In this document: piece by piece, positions 49,621 to 58,334 of the stretch
How positions within the stretch are numbered: the stretch's first letter is position 1
How the letters are laid out: each line of letters opens with the position of its first letter
Source: Pseudoclavibacter sp. 13-3
GTDB taxonomy: Bacteria; Actinomycetota; Actinomycetes; Actinomycetales; Microbacteriaceae
NCBI RefSeq assembly: GCF_021168475.1
Contig: NZ_JAJOZT010000006.1
Span: forward strand, 1-64,000
DNA: 64,000 bases
Direction of reading: 5' to 3'
Made by a program: the position numbers and the translations under genes
Notes under the pieces: generated by a model
Told to the model about the DNA's origin: nothing
Databases searched by the model: none
What the model saw: only the letters and a program-made list of their open reading frames with translations

Positions 49621-51054
49621 ATGTCTACCGAACCCACCACCCCCACCGCCCCGAAGACGGCAGCGTCCTGGCGCGATCTCTTCGCCTCACCGAGCCGGGC
49701 AGCCGTCATCGTGCTCGCCAGCGGCATCGCCCTGTACGGCACCAACGTCTACCTGACCGCGAGTCTGCTGCCGAGCGCCGTGGCCGACATCGGCGGCCAC
49801 GAGCTCTACGCGTGGGTGTCGACCGCATTTCTGCTGCCCTCGGTGGTCGCCTCGCTCTTCGTCGGCCGGGCCCTGGCCGGCTGGGGCGCACGCCGCGCAT
49901 ACCTCGTCGCGTTTCTCGGTTTCAGCGCCGGCCTGGTGCTCAGCATGATCGCGCCGAACATGCCGGTGTTCCTGGCGGGCCGATTCGTGCAGGGCTGCGC
50001 CGGCGGTCTGCTGACCGGTCTGGCCTATGCAGTCATGCGTGTGGCCCTCGCTCCCCGACTCTGGACGCGTGCGATCGCCCTGCTCTCAGCGATGTGGGGC
50101 GTCGGCAACTTCGTCGGCCCCGTGCTCGGAGGCCTCTTCGCCGAGTTCGGCATCTGGCGAGGGGCGTTCGTCCCGCTGGCGATCGGAGCCCTCGCCGCCG
50201 CCGGGCTGGCCGTGCGCACGCTGCCGCGCACGACGTCCAGCGTGCAGATCGAACGCGTGCCTGTCGTCTCGCTCACCCTGCTCACCGCGGTCACCGCCGC
50301 CCTGTCGCTGACCGTCGTCTTCACCGAGACCGCCAAGGTGCTCACGCTGCTCGCCATCGCCACAGCACTCGCCGTCGCATTCGTGCTGGTCGAGCGCAAC
50401 GGGGCACGCACTCTGCTGCCGCACAGCGTCTACCGGGGCAGGTCACCGCTGCGCTGGATCTATGTTGTGATCGCCGCACTCGCCGCCGCGTCGGCGATCG
50501 AGGCGTTCGTGCCGCTCTTCGGGCAGGAGCTCGCCGGGATGTCTCCGTTCGTCGCCGGCTTTCTGGGCGCGATGATCTCTTGGGGCTGGACGTTCGGCGG
50601 CATTCTGACTTCTGGGGCCGTGTCAGACGGCCGGGTCGCAACCCTGCGCGTCGGCGGGCCGCTGCTGCTCGCGGCCGGTCTGGCCGGCTACGCTCTGGTG
50701 CAGCCCGCGGATGCCGGCCTCGGCACGGTCGTGCTGTGGTTCGCCGCGTTGTTCGTCGCGGGCGTGGGCATCGGATCATCGTTCGGGCACACGGCGGCTG
50801 CGGCGCTGCGCAGCACGGACGACCCGGTGGAGTCGCAGAAGGCCTCAGCCGGAGTGAACACCGTGCAGCTGCTGGCGAACACGGTCGGCTCTGCCCTCTC
50901 GGGTCTGCTGGTGAATCTCGGCGGTCCGACGATTCCCGGCAGCGCTCGCTCGCTGACGCTCTTCTTCGCGGCATTCGCAGCCGTCGGCGCCGTCGCAGCC
51001 TGGCTCGCAGTGCGACAGATGATGCCAGGCTCGCGACGCGAGGTCAGACGCTAG
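49621..51054 (+). CDS. Major facilitator superfamily transporter
   Basis: A 477-residue integral membrane protein with about 12-14 hydrophobic helices. The first begins near AAVIVLASGIALYG. Motif A-like sequence is FVGRALAGWGARRAYL, and a GRFVQGCAGGLLTGLAYAVM motif stands in helix 4-5, as in drug:H+ antiporters. It resembles DHA2-type exporters, but the substrate cannot be told. The gene is divergent from typA. No regulator gene is adjacent. Confidence 0.85.
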   Translation: MSTEPTTPTAPKTAASWRDLFASPSRAAVIVLASGIALYGTNVYLTASLLPSAVADIGGHELYAWVSTAFLLPSVVASLFVGRALAGWGARRAYLVAFLGFSAGLVLSMIAPNMPVFLAGRFVQGCAGGLLTGLAYAVMRVALAPRLWTRAIALLSAMWGVGNFVGPVLGGLFAEFGIWRGAFVPLAIGALAAAGLAVRTLPRTTSSVQIERVPVVSLTLLTAVTAALSLTVVFTETAKVLTLLAIATALAVAFVLVERNGARTLLPHSVYRGRSPLRWIYVVIAALAAASAIEAFVPLFGQELAGMSPFVAGFLGAMISWGWTFGGILTSGAVSDGRVATLRVGGPLLLAAGLAGYALVQPADAGLGTVVLWFAALFVAGVGIGSSFGHTAAAALRSTDDPVESQKASAGVNTVQLLANTVGSALSGLLVNLGGPTIPGSARSLTLFFAAFAAVGAVAAWLAVRQMMPGSRREVRR

Positions 51055-51107
51055 TCCGGCACGGCTCAGCCGATCGCTCAGGCGATTCCTGCGCTATCAG
51101 CAGAAGG

Positions 51108-54100
51108 TCAGCTCCACACCTGACGCCGCTGCGGCATCGGATGCTGCCCTCGACGCGCCTCGGTCATCAGAGGTGCGGCCTCGACCCCACGCGCCTCAAT
51201 CAGCTCGCAGGGCCCGACGGTGCGACTCCACCGATCTGCGAAGCGCTTCGCGGTCTCGGCACGCCGACCGATCTCTTTCGGCACCGCAAGCAGCGTCGAG
51301 GCGGGCAGCAGACGATCGAGCAGGGCGAGCGGGCCATCCGTCAGAACGCTGGCCAGCGTGACCGGCCCACGGTCGATGCGCAGCAGGAAACGCGGGCGTT
51401 CGACCGGGCCGAACAGTTCGCTGACGGCATCCATGATGAGACGGCGGTCAGTCTCAGAGCCGCCGTTGACACCCAGTGCCCACGAGAGAGGCCGCCTCTT
51501 CTCGTCGCGAATGGGCGCCACCGTCAGGTTGGCACGGCCGAAGCGCTCGGTGGTGCCCTCGTCGGCGAAGGTGTCTGCTATCGACTGCATGGCGCCGAGG
51601 TAGACCTGCTCTGGACGCGCTCGATACCGAATGCGTCGCGCCACATCGAGCGTCGGCGGCCAGAGCACCACGATGCAGCCCACGAAGTACACGAGCGCAG
51701 CGATGAGGCTGCCCGCAGACAGGCCGAAGCTGAAGAGCGTTCGCAGCATGAGCACGGCGAACAGTGACGCGACGGCCCAGAGCACCGCGGTGAGGCCGAG
51801 CAGCGTCGGCTCGTGCAGATTCGCGACGGAGCGCCCGTCGCCGAGAACGGCGGCCTGGCCCTCTTGATCGGCATACGGTTCGCCGACGCCCCAGCGCTTC
51901 CAGGTCGTGGGCCGCGGTTCGAGGGCGGCAAGGCTGCGCGCGGTGAGCTTCGCCGCCGGCTCGCGGCTGACACTGATCGAGGCTGTGCCGCCGGTTTCGC
52001 CGCCCTGCCCCAGCCTGGCGCGGAGCCGCGCGATCTGCTCGCTTGTGAGCGCAGGTGCGAGACCGGTGACGATCTCACGCTCGCTCTCGAGATCGACGCC
52101 CCAGAGGTGTTCGTGTTTGCGGCGCAGCCGGCTGAGCTCTGAGCTGCCGTCGAGCTTCGAACGTGCCGGCAGCAGGCAGGTGACCGTCCAGTTGTGGGCG
52201 ACCTTGCCCGGCCACGTCGGGTCGAGCCGAAGCGTTCGCCCGCGCAGCTGCTGCGTCGCCGCCGAGGTCGCGGTCGCAGTGAGATCGATGAGCGTGTTCA
52301 TCGCGGGGCAGTCCCAGCCTTCGCCGAGCAGGCCGCGGGTGCCCACGAGCACACGCACGCGCCCCTCGGTGACCAGACGGTTGAGCCCCGCGATAATGGT
52401 GGCCGCGCTGGCATCGGTGACGATGTCGACGACGGATGCGTCAGCCATTCCCGTCTGCGGCGTCGCGCTGGTCGTTCCGACGGATTCGCCCCCGCCTCGC
52501 ACTGTGCAGGTCGCCCCGCACAGCTGTGACAGTGCGGTCGCCAGGCGCTCGGCCTGGTCGGCTCGCACGCGCAGGTGTTGACCGGTCACGAGCACCGGGT
52601 GCAGCTCGGCGATGGCCGGGTCTGCCGCGATGGTGTCGAAGGCGCGCAGTGCGCCGCTCTGCGCCGAAACCGCCGACGCCGCTGTCGGCCCGGCTGCGGC
52701 ACCGCGCAGGCGCGCTCCGCCCGAGATTTCCGCGGCATGCCGCTGCGAACGCGAGTTCCCGTGCGTCGCGAAGTCGGTGACCACGACGGCGCGCACGAGC
52801 TCGCCGTCGTGGCGCAGCTCCTCGTGCAGGATGTCGACGGCGGCCTGATCTTTGGCCGCAGACATGGCCAGCACCTGCTCGACGGTATCTCGGCCGCGAC
52901 GCAGCCCACGATCGGTCAGCCGCCAGCCCAAGTCGGCGAGCACGCGTCGCATCCGCCGCCACTCGCCTACGCGCGCGGGGTCGATCAGCAGCCGCTGCAG
53001 CGCGTACCTCGCGAGCACGGTGAAACGGTCTTCAGCGGTCGGAGCAGCGGTCGAGCCGGCGGGCAGACGGCCCACCAGCGGATGCCTCGGGTCGAGATCG
53101 GCGAGCATCACGGCCGCCGCGTGGGCGAGATCGAAGTCGGTGTCGAACGCCCGTGCAAGGGCGGCGTCTCTGGCGGCCTGACTGTCGAGAGCAGACGGTC
53201 GGGAGGCTGCGAGGGACGCGCCTGGGGCATCCTCAGAATCGGGCGACATGGCAGCAGACGACTCAGACGCGGGCGGCTGCAGCACCGAGATCAGCCAGTC
53301 GTGCCCGTCTGCCGCGCCAAGTGTGTCGGTGATCAGCTGCTGCAGCTCGTCGTCGTGGCGCCGCAGAAAGCGCTGCTCATCGGCAGTCGGCTCGGTGAAC
53401 CACACGATGTCGCGCGACGGTGCGAGATTGCCCTCGCGGATCACCGCCGGGGTCGGCACCTCGTAGTCGACCTCGCCGAGCAGCTGTGCGTAGTTCGCAT
53501 AGTGCGGATCTTCGCTCGAGGGCAGCGTCGCGGTGAGTCCGATGAGCAGCGGGGTGTCGCCGGTGGCGCGGATGCGCGCGACGAGGCACCGAATGACCAG
53601 CGCCCAGTGGTCGAGCAGGTGATGGCATTCGTCAAGGATGATCGTGCGCACGCCGTGGGCGACGAGCCGGTCGATCAGCGCGACCGCGTTAGGGTGCAGT
53701 GCGCGTTCGATCGTGGCGGGGTCGTCTGCGATCTCGGACTTGCGGGCCCGAGCTGCGCGGCGGCGCACTCCTGCACGCCAGGCCTGAGGGTTGCTCTGCT
53801 CGAGGGCAGAGAGCCAGGCGCGGGCATCGTGCTCGGTGCGTCCGCCTTCGACGAGCTCGTTCACCCACAGCTCAGCCGCGACGTCGTCGAATGGCTTCGA
53901 GTCGGCGACGGTGCTGACCATCTGATAGGTCAGGGCCGTGAGGTCGCCGAGATGCTGCGGATCTTCGGAGACCGCGGTCTCTGATCGGGGCGCGAAGGCG
54001 CTGAGACGATCGGGAGGTGCTGAGGCCGCAGGGTCGAGCGAGGCAGCCTTCTGTGGCGTGCTGGCCGCCAGCCCGCTCGCCGTTCTCGCCCACTGCTGGC

Positions 54101-54413
54101 GGATGGTCACCGTCGGCGCGAGCACGACGGCACGCCGGCCGTCACGCATGGCCAGCAGCATTCCCACCAGAGTCTTGCCCGAGCCCGGCGGTGCGACGAT
54201 GTGCAGACTCTCGTGGCCGGCGAACTCGATGCGCTGCAGAATGTCGCGCTGATAGGTGCGCAGCGTGCCGCTGAAATGCCAGGCGTTCAGCGGATGCGGT
54301 GAATCGGCGCCCGCTCCTCTGAAAGGTTCTGCGGCTGCAGACGACGGTTCGTTCTGCGGTGATGCGACAGAGGCTCGCTTGGTCGCGGGCCTCTTCTTCT
54401 TTCGTCTTTCCAC
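51108..54413 (-). CDS. SF2 DEAD/DEAH-type helicase with C-terminal membrane segment
   Basis: A 1101-residue protein. The N-terminus is basic and disordered. A Q-motif-like TYQRDIL (about 53-59) precedes Walker A APPGSGKT (74-81), motif II DECH (261-264), motif III LTATLP (293-298), a long insertion (about 370-560) and, in the second RecA lobe, GTRGLLGEGWDCP (691-703) and motif VI QQLRGRTLR (721-729). Unusually, two hydrophobic helices follow (about 869-889 and 897-918), then a 180-residue C-terminal domain that I do not recognise. GTG start, 12 nt after the SCO4848-like gene. Restriction, defence or RNA roles are all possible; no methylase or nuclease partner is adjacent. Confidence 0.8.
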   Translation of the reverse strand: MERRKKKRPATKRASVASPQNEPSSAAAEPFRGAGADSPHPLNAWHFSGTLRTYQRDILQRIEFAGHESLHIVAPPGSGKTLVGMLLAMRDGRRAVVLAPTVTIRQQWARTASGLAASTPQKAASLDPAASAPPDRLSAFAPRSETAVSEDPQHLGDLTALTYQMVSTVADSKPFDDVAAELWVNELVEGGRTEHDARAWLSALEQSNPQAWRAGVRRRAARARKSEIADDPATIERALHPNAVALIDRLVAHGVRTIILDECHHLLDHWALVIRCLVARIRATGDTPLLIGLTATLPSSEDPHYANYAQLLGEVDYEVPTPAVIREGNLAPSRDIVWFTEPTADEQRFLRRHDDELQQLITDTLGAADGHDWLISVLQPPASESSAAMSPDSEDAPGASLAASRPSALDSQAARDAALARAFDTDFDLAHAAAVMLADLDPRHPLVGRLPAGSTAAPTAEDRFTVLARYALQRLLIDPARVGEWRRMRRVLADLGWRLTDRGLRRGRDTVEQVLAMSAAKDQAAVDILHEELRHDGELVRAVVVTDFATHGNSRSQRHAAEISGGARLRGAAAGPTAASAVSAQSGALRAFDTIAADPAIAELHPVLVTGQHLRVRADQAERLATALSQLCGATCTVRGGGESVGTTSATPQTGMADASVVDIVTDASAATIIAGLNRLVTEGRVRVLVGTRGLLGEGWDCPAMNTLIDLTATATSAATQQLRGRTLRLDPTWPGKVAHNWTVTCLLPARSKLDGSSELSRLRRKHEHLWGVDLESEREIVTGLAPALTSEQIARLRARLGQGGETGGTASISVSREPAAKLTARSLAALEPRPTTWKRWGVGEPYADQEGQAAVLGDGRSVANLHEPTLLGLTAVLWAVASLFAVLMLRTLFSFGLSAGSLIAALVYFVGCIVVLWPPTLDVARRIRYRARPEQVYLGAMQSIADTFADEGTTERFGRANLTVAPIRDEKRRPLSWALGVNGGSETDRRLIMDAVSELFGPVERPRFLLRIDRGPVTLASVLTDGPLALLDRLLPASTLLAVPKEIGRRAETAKRFADRWSRTVGPCELIEARGVEAAPLMTEARRGQHPMPQRRQVWS

Positions 54414-54425
54414 AGCTGCCGCACC

Positions 54426-54656
54426 TCAGGCAGCAGTTGCCGCGCTCACCAGACCGATGACGCCGCCGACTGCGCTGACTGCGGCGAGAGTCAAGGCGAT
54501 CGCGATGAGAATCTGGTGCACCCGCAGAAAGCTCGTGGCCTTGCCGTTCTCGTCCCGAGCGCGCTTGTCCTGCGTCACACGGCGCAGAAACTGCGGCCAG
54601 ACGATCACGTTGAAGAAGGCGTTGACGAGCAAGACCACTGAGATGAAGATGAGCAT
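54426..54656 (-). CDS. SCO4848-family small membrane protein
   Basis: A 76-residue protein with two membrane helices (about 1-21 and 46-70) around a basic loop and the conserved FLRVHQILIA segment, matching the actinobacterial SCO4848 family of unknown function. The ATG at 54656 is chosen because TATGCT, a -10 box, lies 6 bp before it; an ATG 36 nt further upstream is possible. Only 12 nt separate it from the helicase, so the two form an operon. Confidence 0.72.
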   Translation of the reverse strand: MLIFISVVLLVNAFFNVIVWPQFLRRVTQDKRARDENGKATSFLRVHQILIAIALTLAAVSAVGGVIGLVSAATAA

Positions 54657-54662
54657 GGCGCC

Positions 54663-54668
54663 AGCATA
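54663..54668 (-). promoter_or_regulatory. -10 box of the SCO4848/helicase operon
   Basis: TATGCT on the minus strand, 6 bp before the ATG at 54656. Confidence 0.45.
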
Positions 54669-54756
54669 GTTCGGTGTGTGTTGATGCTCCATCGAGATTG
54701 CAGAAATGCCGAGTTGCAGCTGGGCGGTTTCCCCGAACACGCCGTGCACACAGCCC

Positions 54757-54762
54757 TAGACT
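54757..54762 (+). promoter_or_regulatory. -10 box of the YchJ-like gene (leaderless)
   Basis: TAGACT, 6 bp before the ATG at 54769. Confidence 0.55.
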
Positions 54763-54768
54763 CATGAG

Positions 54769-55122
54769 ATGACGACTGAGACCGCTCATGAGACGGCCGG
54801 CACGCCCGATAGGTGGCCAGAGACCGCCGAGGCGCTGATGCGGTCGCGTTTCGAGGCGTTCCGTCACAAGGATGCCGCCTGGCTGCTCGCCTCGTGGCAC
54901 CCGCGCGCGAGGCCGGCTGAGCTTCGATTCGATCCTGAGATTCGGTGGCGGGGGCTGCAGATCGTCGACACCGTCGCGGGTGGGCCGGACGATGCCGAGG
55001 GAATCGTGGAGTTTCGCGCCACCTATGTTGCCGGCGGGCAGAGCGGCGTTCAACACGAACGCTCGCGCTTCGTGCGCGACGAAGGCCACTGGGTCTACCT
55101 CGACGGCGACGTGACTGAGTGA
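54769..55122 (+). CDS. YchJ-like NTF2-fold protein
   Basis: A 117-residue protein matching the middle NTF2-like domain of YchJ (UPF0225): EALMRSRFEAFRHKD, LLASWHPRARP, RWRGLQIVDT and HERSRFVRDEGHWVYLDGD. The SEC-C zinc motifs that flank this domain in full-length YchJ are missing, so it is a stand-alone version. Function unknown. Confidence 0.82.
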   Translation: MTTETAHETAGTPDRWPETAEALMRSRFEAFRHKDAAWLLASWHPRARPAELRFDPEIRWRGLQIVDTVAGGPDDAEGIVEFRATYVAGGQSGVQHERSRFVRDEGHWVYLDGDVTE

Positions 55123-55139
55123 CCCAGTCCAGTGGTGCC

Positions 55140-55445
55140 TCAGCCGAGGGGCAGACGGGCCGCGACGTCGTCGAGAAAGTCGTCTACTGCATCCTGCGCA
55201 TAGCCGGGCTGAAAACGCACGATCGGAAACCGCACGCTGCGCAGGCGATCAGACGACATCGTCGCCGTCGTCTCCTCGCCTCTTTCGATCTGCTGCAGAT
55301 ATGCGGCGACCTCGTCGAGAAAGTCGTCGACTGCGGCCTGCGCGTAGCCCGGTTTGAACCTCGTCAAGCGAAAGCGCACGCTGAGCACCTCTGGCGAGGT
55401 CAGTCTGCCGGTGCCGGGCTGAGATCCTGCAGATGCATACGGCAT
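55140..55445 (-). CDS. Short protein with two DivIVA-type repeats
   Basis: A 101-residue protein made of two copies of the DivIVA N-terminal motif (FKPGYAQAAVDDFLDEVA and FQPGYAQDAVDDFLDDVA), each preceded by a VRF(R/P) strand, joined by a short linker. The long coiled coil of true DivIVA/Wag31 is absent. The motif binds curved membrane in DivIVA; here a scaffold or adaptor role is only a guess. AGGAGG lies 5 nt before the ATG. Confidence 0.8.
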   Translation of the reverse strand: MPYASAGSQPGTGRLTSPEVLSVRFRLTRFKPGYAQAAVDDFLDEVAAYLQQIERGEETTATMSSDRLRSVRFPIVRFQPGYAQDAVDDFLDDVAARLPLG

Positions 55446-55677
55446 TTGTGCCTCCTGAATCGTTGATGGAGCGACGGCCGCCGCTGCGCCTCAGTCTAGG
55501 GTTCGCTGCTGACATGCCGGGTGGGTCGACCGACTGATCGCGAGACACAGCGATCGGGTATTCCTGCGAACGGTTGCCGGACGGTTCGCGCACGGTGCCG
55601 TTGGACAGCACGCGAAAGCCGTGCAGCTCGTCGCGTTCACGACGGGCGAAGCGGGCCTCGACTGTGAACAAAGACAT
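55249..55677 (-). CDS. Doubtful ORF with coding-like 5' part
   Basis: From the ATG at 55677 about 57 codons show good GC-ending codon use (beginning MSLFTVEARFARRERDELHG), but the frame then runs out of phase through the DivIVA-repeat gene to 55249. AAGGA lies directly against the ATG, too close for a normal site. It may be a small unrecognised gene that has lost its stop or been frameshifted. I recognise no domain. Confidence 0.25.
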   Translation of the reverse strand: MSLFTVEARFARRERDELHGFRVLSNGTVREPSGNRSQEYPIAVSRDQSVDPPGMSAANPRLRRSGGRRSINDSGGTNAVCICRISARHRQTDLARGAQRALSLDEVQTGLRAGRSRRLSRRGRRISAADRKRRGDDGDDVV

Positions 55678-55736
55678 TCCTTCTTTACACGTTCTCGCGC
55701 TCGCATTCTTCTCAGCAGGGCCTGATGCACGTCTGT

Positions 55737-55742
55737 GAGAAT
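55737..55742 (+). promoter_or_regulatory. -10 box of the DHFR-like gene (leaderless)
   Basis: GAGAAT in the extended context TGTGAGAAT, 6 bp before the ATG at 55749. Confidence 0.4.
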
Positions 55743-55748
55743 GGCTCC

Positions 55749-56384
55749 ATGCCCCAGATCATCTACTACGCAGCCTCAACACTCAACGGATTTCTCGCTA
55801 CAGCCGACGACTCGCTCAACTGGCTGCTCGAAGTGCCGCAAGAAGACGCATTCGGCGCAGCAGACGTTCTCAAGGAGCGTCTGGGAGTGCTCGTCGAAGG
55901 CTCCACCACCTATGAGTGGATACTCCGCGAAGGTGGCCTGCTGGAGCATCCGGAACGCTGGCAGGAGTTCTACGGCCAACACCCGACCTACGTGTTCACG
56001 TCACGTGATCTGCCGCTCGTTCCCGGCGCTGACATCCGCCTGATCTCAGGCGAGGTCGAACAGCACATCGCGGCGATCTCCGAGGCCGCAGGCGATCGCG
56101 ACATCTGGGTGGTGGGCGGTGGCGAGCTGGCGGGTCAGTTCGCCGACGCCGGGGCCCTCGACGAGATCATCGTCACCATCGCGCCGGCAACGCTGGCACA
56201 GGGCAAGCCGTTTCTGCCGCGAACGCTGAGCTGGCGCGAACTCGAGCTCACGGGCACTCGCCAGATCGGACGGTTCGCGGAGCTCAAGTATGCGGTGCGG
56301 CGGGAGGGCGGCGGGTCTGATGCGAGCACAGACGAGGCGGCATCGGTCGATCAGGCGGGCCGACTCTGGGCGAGGCACAGCTGA
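55749..56384 (+). CDS. Dihydrofolate-reductase-family (RibD C-terminal-like) protein
   Basis: A 211-residue protein of the RibD_C/DHFR fold. The start IIYYAASTLNGFLAT, the GSTTYEWIL segment and the nucleotide-binding WVVGGGELAGQF are typical of the stand-alone YyaP/YwjB-type family, whose substrates are mostly unknown. True folate reductase (FolA) and RibD signatures are lacking. The C-terminal 30 residues are acidic and not conserved. Confidence 0.82.
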   Translation: MPQIIYYAASTLNGFLATADDSLNWLLEVPQEDAFGAADVLKERLGVLVEGSTTYEWILREGGLLEHPERWQEFYGQHPTYVFTSRDLPLVPGADIRLISGEVEQHIAAISEAAGDRDIWVVGGGELAGQFADAGALDEIIVTIAPATLAQGKPFLPRTLSWRELELTGTRQIGRFAELKYAVRREGGGSDASTDEAASVDQAGRLWARHS

Positions 56385-56526
56385 CATCGTTTCTGCACCG
56401 TCAGACTCCGCTGCGAGGTGAGCGTCAAATCGGCTCACCGGTGATGAGAGCCGCATCGCCCAATGCCGGTTTCACTACGAGTAGTGACTCGTGCCGCGTC
56501 GTTCAGCCGGCATCCGCCAAAACGCA

Positions 56527-56567
56527 GAGAATCCGCCCGCGCGACCGAAGTCGTACGGGCGGATTCT
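56527..56567 (-). terminator. dld terminator
   Basis: AGAATCCGCCCG and CGGGCGGATTCT form a perfect 12-bp stem with an inner CGAC/GTCG stem. On the minus strand it lies about 50 nt after the dld stop and is followed by CTGCGTTTT. It could also serve the converging DHFR-like gene. Confidence 0.65.
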
Positions 56568-56618
56568 TGCGCTGCGCAGCGGGCTGCTGCAGAGCAGGAC
56601 GCCGCAGAACTGCTGGCT

Positions 56619-58334
56619 TTACTTCCAGTTCTTCTTCACCGATGTGCCGCCGATACCGGCGTTGAAGGTGTTCGTCGGGTCGAGCTCTTTGAAGTGCTCC
56701 ACCATCGACTCGGGCATGTGATACAGGCGCCCGTAGTTGTGCTCGGCCGGCAGCTTCGCACCGCGAGCCTCGAGCAGCTCCTGAATCTGGTCGTGCAGCT
56801 TCTCGGTGTCGACGCCCTTCTTGGCGACGTAGTCCTGGTGCATCACGTGGCAGAAGAAGTGACCGTAGTATGCGGTGACCTCCAGCTGATCGGCGATCTC
56901 TTTGGGCAGCACCTCGAGCCAGTCCCAGTCGTCGCGACGCAGGGCCACGTCGATCGGAATCAGGCCCGAGATGTGCTTGCGCTTCATGTTCGCGTAGCGG
57001 GTCGCAGCGCTGGCCGCACCGAAGCGGTTCAGCGAAGCGCTCTTCTCTTCGTCTGCCGTGCAGACGAAGAAGTCGCCCTGGTGCTCGGGCTCGGCGAAGA
57101 ACGCCTTGAGCATCTTCTCGCTCTCGGCTTTCTGATCGGCGCTCACAGTGACCAGCAGGTGGTGCTCGAAGCGGTTGCGGTACTCCATCAGACGCTTCGG
57201 CAGCTGGTTCGGCAGCAGGTCGAACGCAACCTGCGACACCGTGTCGGCGAAGGTCGGGCCGATGCCCGGAATCTTGCCGAACACGCCGTTTGCCCACGTC
57301 TTGAACGAGAACATCTTGGTCTGCAGACCGGCGCTCATGAACTTCAGGAACACATAGGTGTCTTTGCCGTACTTCTCGGCCAGGTCGAAGGCGCTGCGGC
57401 CCATGTACTCACCTGAGATGGGCAGCGGCATGTCGGCCTCGAGGAACATGCGGCGAATCTCTTCGAGCTCATGAGTGCTGTTCGTGCCGATGTAGAACAT
57501 GGTGGGGTTCACTTCGAGCGGGAAGGTGCGCGTGCGCACGGCGAAGACCATGAGCTTGCCGGCCGAGCCCGAGGCCTCGAAGAGGTATTCGGGGTTGGCG
57601 TTGTAACGGGCGGGGGTCGGCTCGATCTTGCGCAGGTGCTCGGCGTACTCGGTCTCGCTGCTGTCTGCGGGCGCCGGGGTGACGTCTGCGGCCGACCAGT
57701 CGCCGCGCTGCAGGCGGTCGAGAGCGACCTCTGGGTCGTCGCCGAGCGAGATGCCGAGGTGGTTGACCAGCTCGACCTTGCCCTGCTCGTTCACACGGGC
57801 GAAGATCGCCTCGCGTGTGAACGCCGGGCCCTTGCGAATCTGGCTGCCGCCCGAGTTGTTCGAGATGCCGCCGATGACCGAGGCGCCGATGGATGTCGAC
57901 CCGATCACCGAGTGCGGCTCGCGGTTGTGCTTGGCGAGCTCTTCGGTCAGGTGCGTCAGCGGGGTGCCGGCGAGCGAGATTGCCTCGCGGGCGTCGTTGA
58001 TGAGGTGCACCTCGTTGATGCGGTGGGTCGAGATGACGACGATCGGGCGATCGTAGGGCTGGAAGCCCGGGCCCGAGCCACCGGTCAGGCCGGTGTTCGA
58101 GGCCTGCGGAATGACGATGAAGTTGTTGTCGACGCAGACCTGCAGCGCCTTCCACATCTGAACCAGCGTGGTCGGCCGCAGCACTGCGAAGATGGGGCCG
58201 CCGCCGAAGCGGTAGCCCTTGCTGAACGGCATCGTGGCGCGCTCTGACGTCAGCACATTCTCGGCGCCGACAATGCTCTTGAAGGCACCGATCGCCTGAT
58301 GCTCTGCGCCCGTTGTCTCTTGAGAGGGAGTCAT
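56619..58334 (-). CDS. dld: Quinone-dependent D-lactate dehydrogenase
   Basis: A 571-residue FAD flavoprotein of the peripheral membrane Dld type. The FAD-binding (PCMH) domain contains PQASNTGLTGGSGP and IGSTSIGASVIGGISNNSGGSQI; the membrane-binding cap with many Lys/Arg/Phe residues follows (LPNQLPKRLMEYRNRFEHH). The end KELDPTNTFNAGIGGTS is diagnostic. It oxidises D-lactate and reduces quinone. The ATG at 58334 is chosen on family length; its ribosome site (AGAAAGA) is weak and an ATG at 58367 is possible. Confidence 0.94.
   Translation of the reverse strand: MTPSQETTGAEHQAIGAFKSIVGAENVLTSERATMPFSKGYRFGGGPIFAVLRPTTLVQMWKALQVCVDNNFIVIPQASNTGLTGGSGPGFQPYDRPIVVISTHRINEVHLINDAREAISLAGTPLTHLTEELAKHNREPHSVIGSTSIGASVIGGISNNSGGSQIRKGPAFTREAIFARVNEQGKVELVNHLGISLGDDPEVALDRLQRGDWSAADVTPAPADSSETEYAEHLRKIEPTPARYNANPEYLFEASGSAGKLMVFAVRTRTFPLEVNPTMFYIGTNSTHELEEIRRMFLEADMPLPISGEYMGRSAFDLAEKYGKDTYVFLKFMSAGLQTKMFSFKTWANGVFGKIPGIGPTFADTVSQVAFDLLPNQLPKRLMEYRNRFEHHLLVTVSADQKAESEKMLKAFFAEPEHQGDFFVCTADEEKSASLNRFGAASAATRYANMKRKHISGLIPIDVALRRDDWDWLEVLPKEIADQLEVTAYYGHFFCHVMHQDYVAKKGVDTEKLHDQIQELLEARGAKLPAEHNYGRLYHMPESMVEHFKELDPTNTFNAGIGGTSVKKNWK

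Noticed and set aside
49551-51767. A 738-codon Arg-rich open frame on the plus strand
   Set aside because: It is another frame of the MFS gene and then lies antisense to the helicase; it shows no domain and an implausible composition.
51108-54413. The helicase as part of a type I or III restriction system
   Set aside because: No methyltransferase, specificity subunit or nuclease gene lies next to it; only the SCO4848-like gene is in the operon.
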